Origin: Kalaharituber pfeilii
Lineage: Eukaryota > Ascomycota > Pezizomycetes > Pezizales > Pezizaceae
DNA: 64,000 bases
NCBI GenBank assembly: GCA_015179045.1
Contig: WHUZ01000070.1
Span: 248,001-312,000 of the forward strand
Reading direction: 5' to 3'
Part shown: positions 1 to 10,141 of the stretch, piece by piece
Numbering within the stretch: the stretch's first letter is position 1
Layout: each line of letters opens with the position of its first letter
The notes under the pieces: model-generated
Seen by the model: only the letters and a program-made list of their open reading frames with translations
Databases searched by the model: none
Told to the model about the DNA's origin: nothing
Translations under genes and position numbers: made by a program

Positions 1-36
1 TGGCAGGGAGAAGGTCTGGCTACGAGACTAATGGAT

Positions 37-120
37 CCAATGACCAGGAATATTTTTTTTTTTTTAATATCACGTGACCCCGCATGCAGCTATTCGCCAT
101 GGCAGGGCCAATGACCAGGA
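37..120 (-). mobile_element. Tail-only retroposed insertion (family B) with 13-base TSD
   Basis: A 58-base insert (50-107) reads, on the minus strand, CCCTGCCATGGCG, then a GCTG-containing segment, GCGGGGTCACGTGAT and poly(A). It is flanked by perfect copies of CCAATGACCAGGA at 37-49 and 108-120. Nothing but the 3' tail is present, so this is an extremely 5'-truncated LINE or SINE copy. The same tail ends the longer SINE-like copies at 5800 and 31130. Confidence 0.8.
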
Positions 121-339
121 TGAGGAGGGTCTGAGAGCATTGTTTGTCGATCAACATAACCTCCATTAGTAAGCAAGTACCTTGAACGATACGTATAAAT
201 GATACGTAGATACACAAAGTCCCTACCAATGCGTGCATAATTCTTTTGCAAGTGGTATTTGCTCCTGCATACATATAACAGCAATACTATACTTATCAAT
301 ACAACTCAGCAATTCTACAACTACGCCAGCCTAAAAAAC

Positions 340-603
340 ACGGTATGAAAAAGGAGAACTGGGAGCATATTAAAAATGATTGTCAGACATGGAAAAGAAA
401 GATCACAAAAGGGGCGGAGGGAATAAGACAGACCGATAAAAACACGAACTTATTGGAGATTCTGGAGTGGGCAGGGGAGGAGTAGAGGTTCTTTAATTTC
501 CTGTCATCATATATTCTTACCATGTATTTAAACATCGCCATAGCCCCCAGGGCGGCAAGCGATTAATGAAATGAAAAAAAAAAAAAAAAAACGGTATGAA
601 AAA
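340..603 (+). mobile_element. 5'-truncated LINE copy (family A tail) with TSD
   Basis: Positions 353-484 encode the last 40 or so residues of a LINE ORF2 ending in a stop, matching the C-terminus at 8737-8978 (pattern ENxxHIxNDC, then LLEILEWAGEE). A short 3' UTR follows, then the family A tail (CGCCATAGCCC, loop, GGGCGGCAAGCGATTAATGA) and poly(A). The target-site duplication ACGGTATGAAAAA lies at 340-352 and 591-603. The copy has lost its zinc-knuckle N-terminus by 5' truncation. Confidence 0.85.
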
Positions 604-770
604 AATATATTTGAACATATTATGAAGACATTAATTTCCTCTGCTTTGAAAAACATATAATCGGCTCTCCAAGTACAACAGTCGCGTCGTACATGCGATA
701 TTGTCAAAGAGAAGGTCAATAATTAGCTGTTCTCACCTGTCATCTGTTCCAAACACCTAAAGTCAGGCTA
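604..770. other. Intergenic, no gene seen
   Basis: AT-rich spacer between two retroposed fragments. The short open frames here show no family resemblance. Confidence 0.6.
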
Positions 771-854
771 GTATGATTACACTTTTTTTTTTTTTTTTTG
801 TATCACGTGACCCCGGAAGCGGCTGTTCGCCATGTCAGGGCGTATGCTTACACT
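771..854 (-). mobile_element. Tail-only retroposed insertion (family B)
   Basis: The insert 784-841 is poly(T) followed by TATCACGTGACCCCGGAAGCGGCTG and a CGCCATG end, the minus-strand family B tail. Flanks GTATGATTACACT (771-783) and GTATGCTTACACT (842-854) form a 13-base target-site duplication with one mismatch. It sits about 20 bases beyond the stop codon of the NLR gene, so it may supply part of that gene's 3' UTR. Confidence 0.75.
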
Positions 855-873
855 AAAACAGTGTACCTGTACT

Positions 874-2860
874 CTATTTATTGCTTAGCAGTCTCACAAC
901 ACCCTTGTGCCCATTTCTCGCTGCCAATGACAGTGGGGTTTGGCCTGAATTGTCCTTTGCATTGATGTCGACATCCTTGCGCTCAAGAAGCAGCCGCACA
1001 ACAGCCTCGCATCCATCTTCAGCTGCTGCCCAGGATAGTGGGGTCCGGCCAGAGTTGTCCTTTGCATTGATGTCGACATCCTTGCGCTCAAGAAGCAGTC
1101 GCACAACGGCCTCACGCCCACTTCCAGCTGCCCAGGATAGTGGGGTCCTGCCAGAGTTGTCCTTTGCACTGATGTCGGCATCCTTGCGATCAAGAAGCAG
1201 CCGCACAACAGCCTCGCGTCCATATTCAGCTGCCCAGGATAGTGGGGTCCGGCCAGAGTCGTCCTTTGCATTGATGTCGACATCCTTGCGCTCAAGAAGC
1301 AGCTGCACAACAGCCTCGTCCCCGGTTCCAGCTGCCCGGGATAGTGGGGTCCAGCCAGTGCAGTCCTTTGCATTGATGTCGACATCCTTGCGCTCAAGAA
1401 GCAGCCGCACAACAGCCTCGTGCCCCCTTCCAGCTGCCCGGTATAGTGGGGTCCGGCCAGAGTCGTCCTTTGCATTGATGTCGACATCCTTGCGCTCAAG
1501 AAGCAGCCGCACAACAGCCTCGTGCCCGCTTTCAGCTGCCAGGGATAGTGGGGTCCAGCCAGTGCAGTCCTTTGCATTGATGTCGACATCCTTGCGCTCA
1601 AGAAGCAGCCGCACAACAGCCTCGTGCCCGCTTTCAGCTGCCCGGGATAGTGGGGCCCCGCCATAGCCGTCGTTTGCATTGATGTCGACATCCTTGCGCT
1701 CAAGAAGCAGCCGCACAACACCCTCGTGCCCCCTTTCAGCTGCCCGGTATAGTGGGGTCCGGCCAGAGTAGTCCTTTGCATTGATGTCGACATCCTTGCG
1801 CTCAAGAAGCAGCCGCACAACAGCCTCGTGCCCGCTTTCAGCTGCCCAGGATAGTGGGGTCCAGCCAGTGCAGTCCTTTGCATTGATGTCGACATCCTTG
1901 CGCTCAAGAAGCAGCCGCACAACACCCTCGTGCCCCCTTTCAGCTGCCCGGTATAGTGGGGTCCGGCCAGAGTAGTCCTTTGCATTGATGTCGACATCCT
2001 TGCGCTCAAGAAGCAGCCGCACAACAGCCTCGCGTCCATATTCAGCTGCCCAGGATAGTGGGGTCCGGCCAGAGCCGCCCTTTGCATTGATGTCGACATC
2101 CTTGCGCTCAAGAAGCAGTCGCACAACGGCCTCACGCCCACTTCCAGCTGCCCAGGATAGTGGGGTCCGGCCAGAGTCGTCCTTTGCATTGATGTCGACA
2201 TCCTTGCGCTCAAGAAGCAGCCGCACAACAGCCTCGTGCCCGCTTCCAGTTGCCCGGTATAGTGGGGTCCGGCCTGAGTCGTCCTTTGCATTGATGTCGA
2301 CATCCTTGCGCTCAATAAGGACTCGCACAACAACCTCGTGCCCACGTGAGGCTGCTGCCAATAATAGTTCCGTCCGGTCGGGCTTGGCCATCCCATAGAC
2401 ATTGACATCCTTGCGCTCAAGAAGAACCCGCACAACAGCCTCGTGTCCACCTTCAGTTGCCCTATCTAGTGGAGTGCAGTCAGAGTCGTCCTTTGCATTG
2501 ATGTCGACATCCTTACGCTCCAGAAGGACTCGCACAACAACCTCGTGCCCACGTGAGGCTGCTGCCAATAATAGTTCCGTCGGGTCGGGCTTGGCCATCC
2601 CATAGACATTGACATCCTTGCGCTCAAGAAGAACCCGCACAACAGCCTCGTGTCCACCTTCAGCTGCCCTATCTAGTGGGGTGCAGTCAGAGTCGTCCTT
2701 TGCATTGATATCTATACCCTTGCGCTCAGCAAGCAGCCGCACAACAGCCTGGTGCCCACCTCCAGCTGCCAATGACAGTGGGGTCCGGCCAGAGTTGTCC
2801 TTTGCATTGATATCGACGTCCTGCTGCTGAAGAAGCAGTCGCACAACCCCGTTGCAGCCG
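874..2860 (-). repeat. Ankyrin-coding 99-base tandem array
   Basis: About 19-20 units of 99 (some 102) bases encode DVDINAKDxSGRTPLSxAAxxGHEAVVRLLLERK-type ankyrin repeats. Conserved scaffold positions are almost invariant in DNA, while the residues after NAKD, around TPL and before G vary between units. Because the units are a multiple of three, the antisense strand shows long spurious arginine/serine-rich frames. Confidence 0.9.
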
Positions 2861-5800
2861 TTTTTCGATGCCAATGACAGTGCCGTTTGACCAAGATTGC
2901 TCCGGACGGTCAGATCACCCTTACGTCGCAGAAATACCTCTACAAGTTCGAGGTGCCCAAGTTCACAAGCAATTAAGAATGGAAGTGCTAGATCTCCTAG
3001 ATCCACGGGGCAGATGTCTAGAATCAATTGAAAGGCTTTCGCATAGCCGCGCACGAGTGCTATCATAGAGGGGACCGCTGTAAGGAAACTACCTTTGCGG
3101 CCGGCAAACGCGTGCCCACTATGGTCAGTAAACTCCTTAGGCAGCTCGAAGACTGAGCCATTATGAAGGATCACTGAACCAAGGTCCGTGGAGCTCTTCC
3201 TGCTAATGACCGTTCTCTCAATTAGTCCCATAACAGTTCGGTTTTTGTGTTCCACTGCCCATGTGAACGGGCGCTGATAAGGGTCTACGTCTTGGGATGA
3301 CGACACTCGGGTATCCTTTGGAAGCTGCCAAGGTAGATGTTCTTCTGGAAGCTGGAGGCGGAAACAGAGGTCGTTAAGTTTGCATTCCCAGTTTGCTTCG
3401 GTTGCAAGCAATGTGACAACCTCCTCACAGTGGGCAAGCCAATATGAGGCGAAGTATGAAAGCAATACATACGTTGTGGTAAATGTTTTCTTGGACGCTA
3501 CGTGTACCTGCCGCGTAAGTTGAACCTTCGACGTTGAAGACTTTTGACGTTGTCTTGCCACGAACTGAGAGATTTGGCCGATCGTACTAGAGCTCCCTTG
3601 GTTGAATATCGCAGGCATCAATTGAATAGGACAATTGGGCAGTGGTTTGCACGCAACTGTCCTCTGATCGTTTTGACTTGCAGACTTATCAGATACAAAC
3701 TGACCGAATTCAGGGAATGTTAGGTAGATAATGGAGATCTGCGCTAGATAAGTATTGACACCTTCCATATCCAGATAAAACATTCGATAGGGCCCTGATT
3801 GCAGTTTTGACGCCTGTAGGAACTTGCAGACAGAGGAATGAGCAAACTGAATTGTGTCGTCGTCATTCACGATTATCATATTGGCACAATTTTCCAGAAC
3901 TTTGAAGTTGTCTGTAGGATATTTCTTGCACACATCATCCCACGTAGTGTCCGTCAGCTCGATTGCTGTTGCCTCCGCAATCTCGTGCACCGTCAATGGG
4001 CGCTTAGTACCAGTAACCCACTGGAATACCTTGACGGCAACCTCTGGATCACGAGTGGATATCCTATCAAGGATTCGAGCGTAAGTTTCATCTAGACCCT
4101 TTGGTAATGATCTCAACGCTTCACGAATGGCATTGTCATTATTCCTTAAGCAGATGTCGTCAATTTGAAAGAAAATCCAAAGGAACCTATAATAACAAGT
4201 CATATATAAGTCAGAATCATGAAGCCAGTCGTTGGTGAATTCAAGTTACGTACATTCCTTCTGCACCTCGTACCAGGGAGGTTGTTATTTCTTGCCTCAT
4301 TGAATCTTCACGGAGTGCAAGTCTCCCCTGCCGAATCCGTTCGTCTATCGTTTTCACGATATAATTTTCAATCTCTGGACGAACTAAGCCTGGTGTAGAT
4401 AACGAAATCTCGGCTAGTAATGAAGTTGAATTTTCCAGAGCGAGGAGTCTTGATATCGGGATCTCAGGCCTACAGGAAAGAAAGAGTTTCCTGTGGTAGT
4501 TCTGTGCATGCCCCTCTCCACTCACTGAGCCCGAACTGCTACCAGGTCTCGATGTAACCAGTTTTTTGAGGTACTCAATGATCTGGCATTGATCTTCCTG
4601 CTCACATTCATCAATCCCGTCTATGCAAATATATAGGTGTGACGGAAGAGAGGCCGCTAGCTGCAATAGGTCGAACCACTTATCATTGCTTGGGGAGCCT
4701 CGGTACTCTAACTGTCCTTTGCAGAATTTCGACAATTCCTGTTCCATCTCCGGTGAGATTTTGTGAAAAAATGTGCGAAGTATTTGCTTTACTAGACTCT
4801 GTAACAGTGTCTGAACCTTCAATGATTGACGGTGATGAAAGTCACAAAAGAAGTAGCCAATGAAGGTGTCATGGCGATTTTGCAACAATGGTCCAGAAAA
4901 CAACTGGTCAAGTACCGCAGTTGTGAGGATTGTTTTACCTGATCCGGCTAAATATTCCAGAACAATAAGCAACTATTTATAATCGTAAGGTAAACTGATA
5001 TTATATTAGGGATACGTACGAATTCCATGACACCATATTATGGCAGGGGCATCGTGATATTGTTCGACCCATTGTATAAATTCTGGCGACTCGAAAAGCC
5101 AGTTTCCAGTACCTTCATGCTTTCTCATGCGTGCATTCGAGAAAGTAGTCGTGTAGTCAAAATCCGAGATTGCATCCACTAATGCTCGGCGCCTTTGCTC
5201 TATACACAACACCTTTATGTTAAATCCGAAAATATTAATATATCTTTGGGGGGCATGACGTGCAATTTACCAACCTTTACTTGCTAAGTCCTGCTGCAGC
5301 ATCCATTGTTCACTCTTAAATTCATAAAGCGATATCTGTTGACGCATCTTATGGCTTGCTTCTTCTGATGCAAGATGCACAAGGTCCATAATAACTCTGC
5401 GCTGGAAACATAATGAGGCTTCGAGGTCTTGGAATTCAGTATCAAAAGGGCTAATCACGGAGTAGAGAAAACGCTTGTAGCCTACGATATAGGATTAACA
5501 TATAGTCTGAAGATATATTCGGAAGTCTGAATAGCCTACCTCCTTTTCGTAAGAACTCGAATGCCTTGGTCAAGATAGATATAGCCACTGCCCAGAATTC
5601 GGCTACAGCATCCTTGAGTTTGAGGTTGCTATCGAATAGCTCCTCGAATTTGTCGAAAATTGGAACAAGCTTTCCAATTCGTTCCAGCAATGCCGTTAGT
5701 TTTGAGAAATACTGAAAGTAATTGAGTGCCGTCTAGGAATGATAAATGTTAGTTATATGTGCACCATGCAATGAACAGCCTGAGGAATTACATAAACTTT

Positions 5801-6134
5801 CAGGTTTTAGAAGCGCGCGATTCCCCGACCTGGGTCGGGAATTCATGAGGAGGGGGTGCAACGAGAAATTTTCGTTCCGGGCTGCGAAGGTGTGGAAGAA
5901 GGAGAGGAGACAGGAAGGAGAGGAGAGAGGAAGGAGAGGGGAGAGGTGGAGAGATATAGGGGAGCCTCCCCGATGCAGAAACCAGAAGAACCCCTTGGAA
6001 GTTTTTCTAGAAGGGGAGAGGGGGGGTGGAACGGGGATGTGTATGTAGAACTTTCTTTGTTAAGCCTGTCTCCGGGCTTTTAGGGCTTGCCCAGGGACCC
6101 TGCCATGGCTTAGCGCTGTAAGCGGGGTTACGCG

Positions 6135-6172
<38 letters not shown>

Positions 6173-6538
6173 ACATAAACTTACAAATATAAGAAGCTTC
6201 ACCCCGCCCCAAACCAAGGCAGCTACCTTTGGCTCGCTTGAAACGAATGTGTCTATAATGGGGGAATATTGTTGAAGAAGCTCAAGAAATTGCTGGACTC
6301 TACGAACATATTTCTTGGCCTGGAATTTGAGGAGGATCTTATCGGCGATTTCAGTTGTCAATTCACGGATCTGTTCTCGCTCGGGAGCTGGCCCATTTTG
6401 GATCGTGGCTTTTTGTTGCGGGGTAAGTAATTGAGTAAAGCCGTTGATAGCTTGATTTAACATTACTTGGCCCTTCTGGTCGCTATTGATAAGGGGCCTG
6501 GAGGCACTGGTGGAAGCTGAGGCTGCTGCGGAACTCAT
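874..6538 (-). CDS. NLR-type STAND protein: DUF7708-like, NACHT, ankyrin repeats
   Basis: Proposed exons on the minus strand are 6538-6185, 5732-5540, 5481-5275, 5199-5020, 4947-4254 and 4186-874. All junctions are GT/AG and in phase, giving 1646 residues. Residues 1-190 resemble the fungal NLR N-terminal DUF7708 type (SPIIDTFVSS...VWGGVK). The NACHT ATPase has Walker A GIPGSGKT at 310-317, which is assembled only after splicing of exons 4 and 5, Walker B ICIDGIDE at about 418-425, and the SCRPE sensor at about 469-473. From about residue 950 to the end run some 20 ankyrin units of 33 residues, nearly identical in DNA. This family acts as a cytoplasmic signal-sensing switch in fungal nonself recognition; the ligand cannot be told from sequence. 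No frame break was seen. Only the weak intron 3 donor (GTTGGT) is unusual. Confidence 0.88.
5786..6182 (+). mobile_element. SINE-like element (family B, near full length) inside an NLR intron
   Basis: The insert 5800-6168 begins TCAGGTTTTAGAAGCG, has a purine-rich middle, and ends with the family B tail (CCCTGCCATGGC...GCGGGGTTACGCGAT) plus a 30-base poly(A). AATTACATAAACTT is repeated exactly at 5786-5799 and 6169-6182. It lies wholly within intron 1 of the NLR gene (5733-6184), which without it would be about 69 bases. It shares most of its length with copies at 26203 and 31130. No open frame is convincing. No clear Pol III A and B boxes were found, so the SINE label rests on size, tail and poly(A). 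Confidence 0.8.
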
Positions 6539-6539
6539 G

Positions 6540-6601
6540 CTGTGTGTAAATACTGCTTAGTCATTGTTTCCGAGTCATAACAAAATCCTATTTCGACTTA
6601 C
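6540..6601 (-). other. Possible 5' UTR intron of the NLR gene
   Basis: On the minus strand a GTAAGT donor (first base 6601), a CTAAG branch-like site and an ACACAG acceptor (6540) lie directly upstream of the start codon at 6538. Length and signals match the other introns. There is no transcript evidence. Confidence 0.4.
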
Positions 6602-8082
6602 TCGTCTCGTAAATAACTTTACTCTCTGTTGGTGTGGTACGTCTCATGCTTTCATCAGAAAAATTGTTTGCGTGCAGACTGTAAATTCTCGATGGCGGCA
6701 AGAAGTTAAATAGTTTGCTCTTGCGACGTGGCTTGGACTATCGAGGCTGAAGCACAGTTGCAGGGGTTTTCGGGAGGGGGAACTGAAAAAAGCAAAATAT
6801 GCTCTGCTGCGGTAGCAACCTATCATAAATTTACAAATACTAATTCAGCGTAATGGACGAGTTAAAAGCGCAATTCTGGCAGCGGTCGAAAAATGTTGCA
6901 CATCACAGAATTCGCGAACAGTTTCGACTGCATTAGATAATATATCAGGCAGAGTAAATAAAGCCCTATTATGTGAGGATATTAACGAGTTCATATCATA
7001 TTACTAATATTACTTTTTTTTTACTGCTTTACATACAGAGGGATAATTACCGACACTCTTGCGTTGCGGATCCAAAATTTTTTTCTGGTGTCGTCTAGCT
7101 AGTGTAGACGTAGCGATTAAGACTGGCAGCATAATTAAATTCTGTTTCGTTTTATTTCCAAATTTTGACCGATTACATAATCGGCGGCGGCCTTCGGTAC
7201 AATATTGATTGCTATTGTTGGAATGAGACTATCCTATGGTAATATAATCATTTAGAAGGAGTCATGCATAAAGCAACAGCAAACGGCATGGGTACAACGA
7301 AGAGGAGGAAGCAAACACTGGTCCTTTTTTGCATATGACGTTCTCATTGGTTAGTGCTTCTGGGGAACTTTTTAAGAGGCCCTTCCGCTCCATTTCTGTA
7401 AAAAACAACCTCAATGAATATCAGATCCGTGATCTCCGTGTCTCAGTGTTTCCGTGGCGTGTTTTTTTCTCTGTGTTTCCCATCGTTGTCTCTTGAGCCG
7501 CTCAACCCCTGTCGCAGCGTCTTTAACCCCACGCACTCATGTCGTTCCGGTGGAAGAACTGGATCCACGTCTTTTATAGAGATCCATCCCCTCAAATAAT
7601 GATATTGTGAGTATTTTTTTCACCCATTTCTATACCCGTTTCTGACTGAGATAGTTCTGCTGGACTTGTAAACTGGGTTGATCCTTGAGGGGACCGGTCC
7701 GTTCGCCAGAGGACGGAATTAGCGAGCGCGGGAGAACATACGCACGAGTAAGCTTGTAAATACACAGACTGGGGCTGACGTACAGGAAAGAGCTCCCCCA
7801 ATGAGACTGTAGATCTGCTTGCTATTTGAGCATGAAGCTTGATGAATGTCCATTAAGGTGGAGGGAAGGGAGTACACAAACCGTGTTAGAGGAAGGACGG
7901 AGTCTTGATTGAAGTTCGGCCTACGTACAGGAGGAAGTCCGAGACCTATTTATAATTAAGATCTCGAGTACAAAGAGAATGTAGATATTTCCAAATAAGG
8001 AATGGAAGAAGCAAGTCACGCGTATATAACGTGATACCTCACATGACTTTAGAAATATCTATAAGGATCAAGAGCAAAGAAC
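6602..8082. other. Intergenic region, promoter side of the NLR gene
   Basis: AT-rich up to about 7250, then more mixed. The open frames at 6644-6826, 7414-7599 and 7592-7801 have no recognisable motifs. Nothing else can be supported here. Confidence 0.5.
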
Positions 8083-8427
8083 GTAGAGACAGACTTTTTT
8101 TTTTAAAATATCATTATATCATTGATCGCGTGCCGCCCCATGGGGTATGGTGATGTTTAATTACATAGGAGATATTGCATAGGAGATAAAGTAAGATGAA
8201 AAGAAAGAGAAGAAAGAAGAAAGATCAGTAAATAATGTAAACTAAGTTCGTCACGATACAGTCCAACATCGTTCCATCCAGTCTATCAGGGTCCAAAGTG
8301 GGTCCGGGTCCCCTTCGTCCCCTTTCGGTGGCCTGAGCAGCGCTTCCCTGCCTCTGGGCCATTTCGTCTTCCATACCCTGCATCTGTCTAGCACGTGTGC
8401 TGTAGTCTTCTCCTCTTCCCCTGTGAG

Positions 8428-8712
8428 GTTACCCCTTTGGGTTACCCCTTTGGGAAGTAGGTGTAGGTGAGGTTACCTCTTTGGGAAGTGGATTCCTACC
8501 AGGAGGGAGATGGGATGAAGGGCATTTAAGGAAGGGGAAACTCCCAGACCTTTCTTTCTGAGAATTAGACTTCAATACATACACATTTCTCACGCGGCCT
8601 CGTACCATTTGCTTCGTGCAAACTCGCCTCGTGCCCTTTGCCTCGTGCAAACTCGCCTCGTGCATTTGCCTCGTGCAGACACTTCCTCGTGCCATTCGTC
8701 TCGTGCCCTTGA
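8428..8712. repeat. Low-complexity and minisatellite block inside the LINE
   Basis: Two short arrays are visible. At about 8428-8500 a GTTACCCCTTTGGG-type unit is repeated with variants. At about 8583-8712 a CTCGTGC-containing unit of 15-22 bases recurs at least seven times. They lie between the two halves of the split zinc-knuckle coding sequence. Confidence 0.65.
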
Positions 8713-8722
8713 GCCAGTCCCC

Positions 8723-9126
8723 TCACCCAGTCCCCTAAGACTAGCCACCCTAGCGGGAATCCTGGGCAACAAGGGCCTCAAGGAATGGAGGTTCCACATC
8801 GACAAAGCCGACTCACCGGAATGCAGATGGTGCGGAGGAGCGTTGGAAAACCTGACGCACATCTCCAACGACTGCCCACCGTGGCGGAGAAGGATTCAAG
8901 GTGGAGCGAAGGGACTTCTACAGCCGGACAAAGACTTTAACCTGGCGGAGCTACTAGACTGGGCGGAGAAGGCATAAGCGGGGTTTGGGATTTGACAGTT
9001 CCATTTTCCTTTCACATTTCTCTATTAATCTCTTCAATCTGTATCTAAACATCGCCATAGCCCTTAGGGCGGCATGCGATTAATGAAGGAAAAAAAAAAA
9101 AAAAAAAAAAAATCACCCAGTCCCCT
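8723..9126 (+). mobile_element. 5'-truncated LINE copy with 14-base TSD
   Basis: The insert 8737-9112 encodes the C-terminal 78 or so residues of a LINE ORF2, including CX2CX8HX4C (CRWCGGALENLTHISNDC), with a stop at 8976-8978. The 3' UTR, family A tail (CGCCATAGCCCTTAGGGCGGCATG...) and poly(A) follow. The target-site duplication TCACCCAGTCCCCT lies at 8723-8736 and 9113-9126. It is inserted in opposite orientation into an older LINE of the same broad type. Confidence 0.9.
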
Positions 9127-9286
9127 CACATCCCCGCACCATCTGCACTCCGGTCCGTCTGTCTTTTCCATTCCGTATTTCCAGTGTCGCCAGCCCTTGC
9201 CTCCCAGAAGACCTGCTAGGGTCGTTACTCTATATCCCAGTCTTTGAAGCGGCCTGTAGCTCATGCCTAGCCTGTTCCTTTCTTCT

Positions 9287-9681
9287 TGTAAGGGCGATGC
9301 TGGGATCAGTAGGCGAAGGCACGATCGCGGGTGCTACGAGACAGCAGGGACAGAGAGGGACAAGGTAGAAGAGAGAATGAGCGTACGTTGACCAGTGGAG
9401 AGTACATACAGGCGGGTAGAAGAGGTATATATAGACGAGAGAGAGTGAACAGAAGTAGCAAGTACGAGTATTGCATGAACTTGGACATGACGACATAAAA
9501 GAAGACAGATGGAAATAGAAACATACATGACGACATAGAAGAGTGCTTGTAGAATGCTGTAGAATGATGTGGAATGATGTAGAGCTATGGCGGCGGTTCG
9601 AGAGCATTCTGTGGTTCGGGTCGATCACTGCATGGTTGTTACCAAGAACTAATCCCTGTTATTTCCTATTGCGGCATGACA
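9287..9681 (-). repeat. Gypsy element 3' LTR
   Basis: 395 bases, TG...CA, differing from the LTR at 23788-24182 by two substitutions. The flanking five bases are CTTCT. A purine-rich tract (AGAAGAGGGGAGA on the minus strand, at about 9682-9700) sits next to it as the expected polypurine tract. Confidence 0.93.
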
Positions 9682-9795
9682 GTATCTCCCCTCTTCTAGC
9701 CTGAGCTCCTGATCAGGCCGTGGTGTAGAATATAGGAAATACACAAGAGAATGACATGACGATGGATCATAGAAAACACATGAGCGAATGACATG

Positions 9796-10027
9796 TGTAG
9801 AAAAATATATACGGTGAGGAGAGTAAGACTTAAAAATAGGACTTAATTTCTTAATTATCTATCTATACAAAACGGTACTTCCAGACCCATATAAATACAC
9901 GAAGTTGCATAAAGACAATAAACCACTAGAGCTAAGTGCATGGCCTACCTTATGGCCACTGTAGCTAAGTGCATGGCCTACTTCATGGCCCTCACTCTAG
10001 CGGTGCACCTTAGCGTGGTTTCCAACA
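9796..10027 (-). repeat. Copia 3' LTR
   Basis: 232 bases, starting TGTAGAAAAA and ending TTTCCAACA on the plus strand. It is the partner of the LTR at 14838-15069. Next to it the minus strand has GAGTGGGAG as a likely polypurine tract. Confidence 0.93.
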
Positions 10028-10141
10028 CTCCCACTCAACTGAGTGTTTCAATCCTGTAGCCTCCTCAAAACTCTCGATGCCTTATGCATACCACCGTAGC
10101 AAAAACCCTGTAGGAAAAAAGCTTACGTGAGAGAAAGAGTA

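Larger units (their letters stand above)
8095..9286 (-). mobile_element. 5'-truncated LINE, C-terminal ORF2 part, interrupted
   Basis: Read from 9286 down, it encodes a stretch with RVTTLAGLLGGKG and the first half of a CX2C zinc-knuckle-like motif (CRWCG). This is interrupted by a LINE insertion (8737-9112) and low-complexity sequence, then resumes at about 8425 with TTAHVLDRC (the H and last C of the motif) and runs to a stop near 8252. Family A tail (8110-8150) and poly(A) follow. A few 5' bases (24183-24203) lie beyond the gypsy element. The copy is dead: the motif is split by about 750 bases. Confidence 0.7.

Noticed and set aside
881..2605. Long plus-strand frames rich in R and S (LRSRSSRTTAS repeats) over the first NLR
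   Set aside because: They are antisense shadows of the 99-base ankyrin array; a repeat length divisible by three keeps all frames open.
874..2860. Regular direct repeats that could be taken for a CRISPR array
   Set aside because: Units are contiguous, 99 bases, coding, without unique spacers, in a eukaryotic gene.
5746..6083. Plus-strand frames in NLR intron 1 (basic, E/R/G-rich)
   Set aside because: They lie in the purine-rich middle of the SINE-like insert and are not shared as frames by the other copies.
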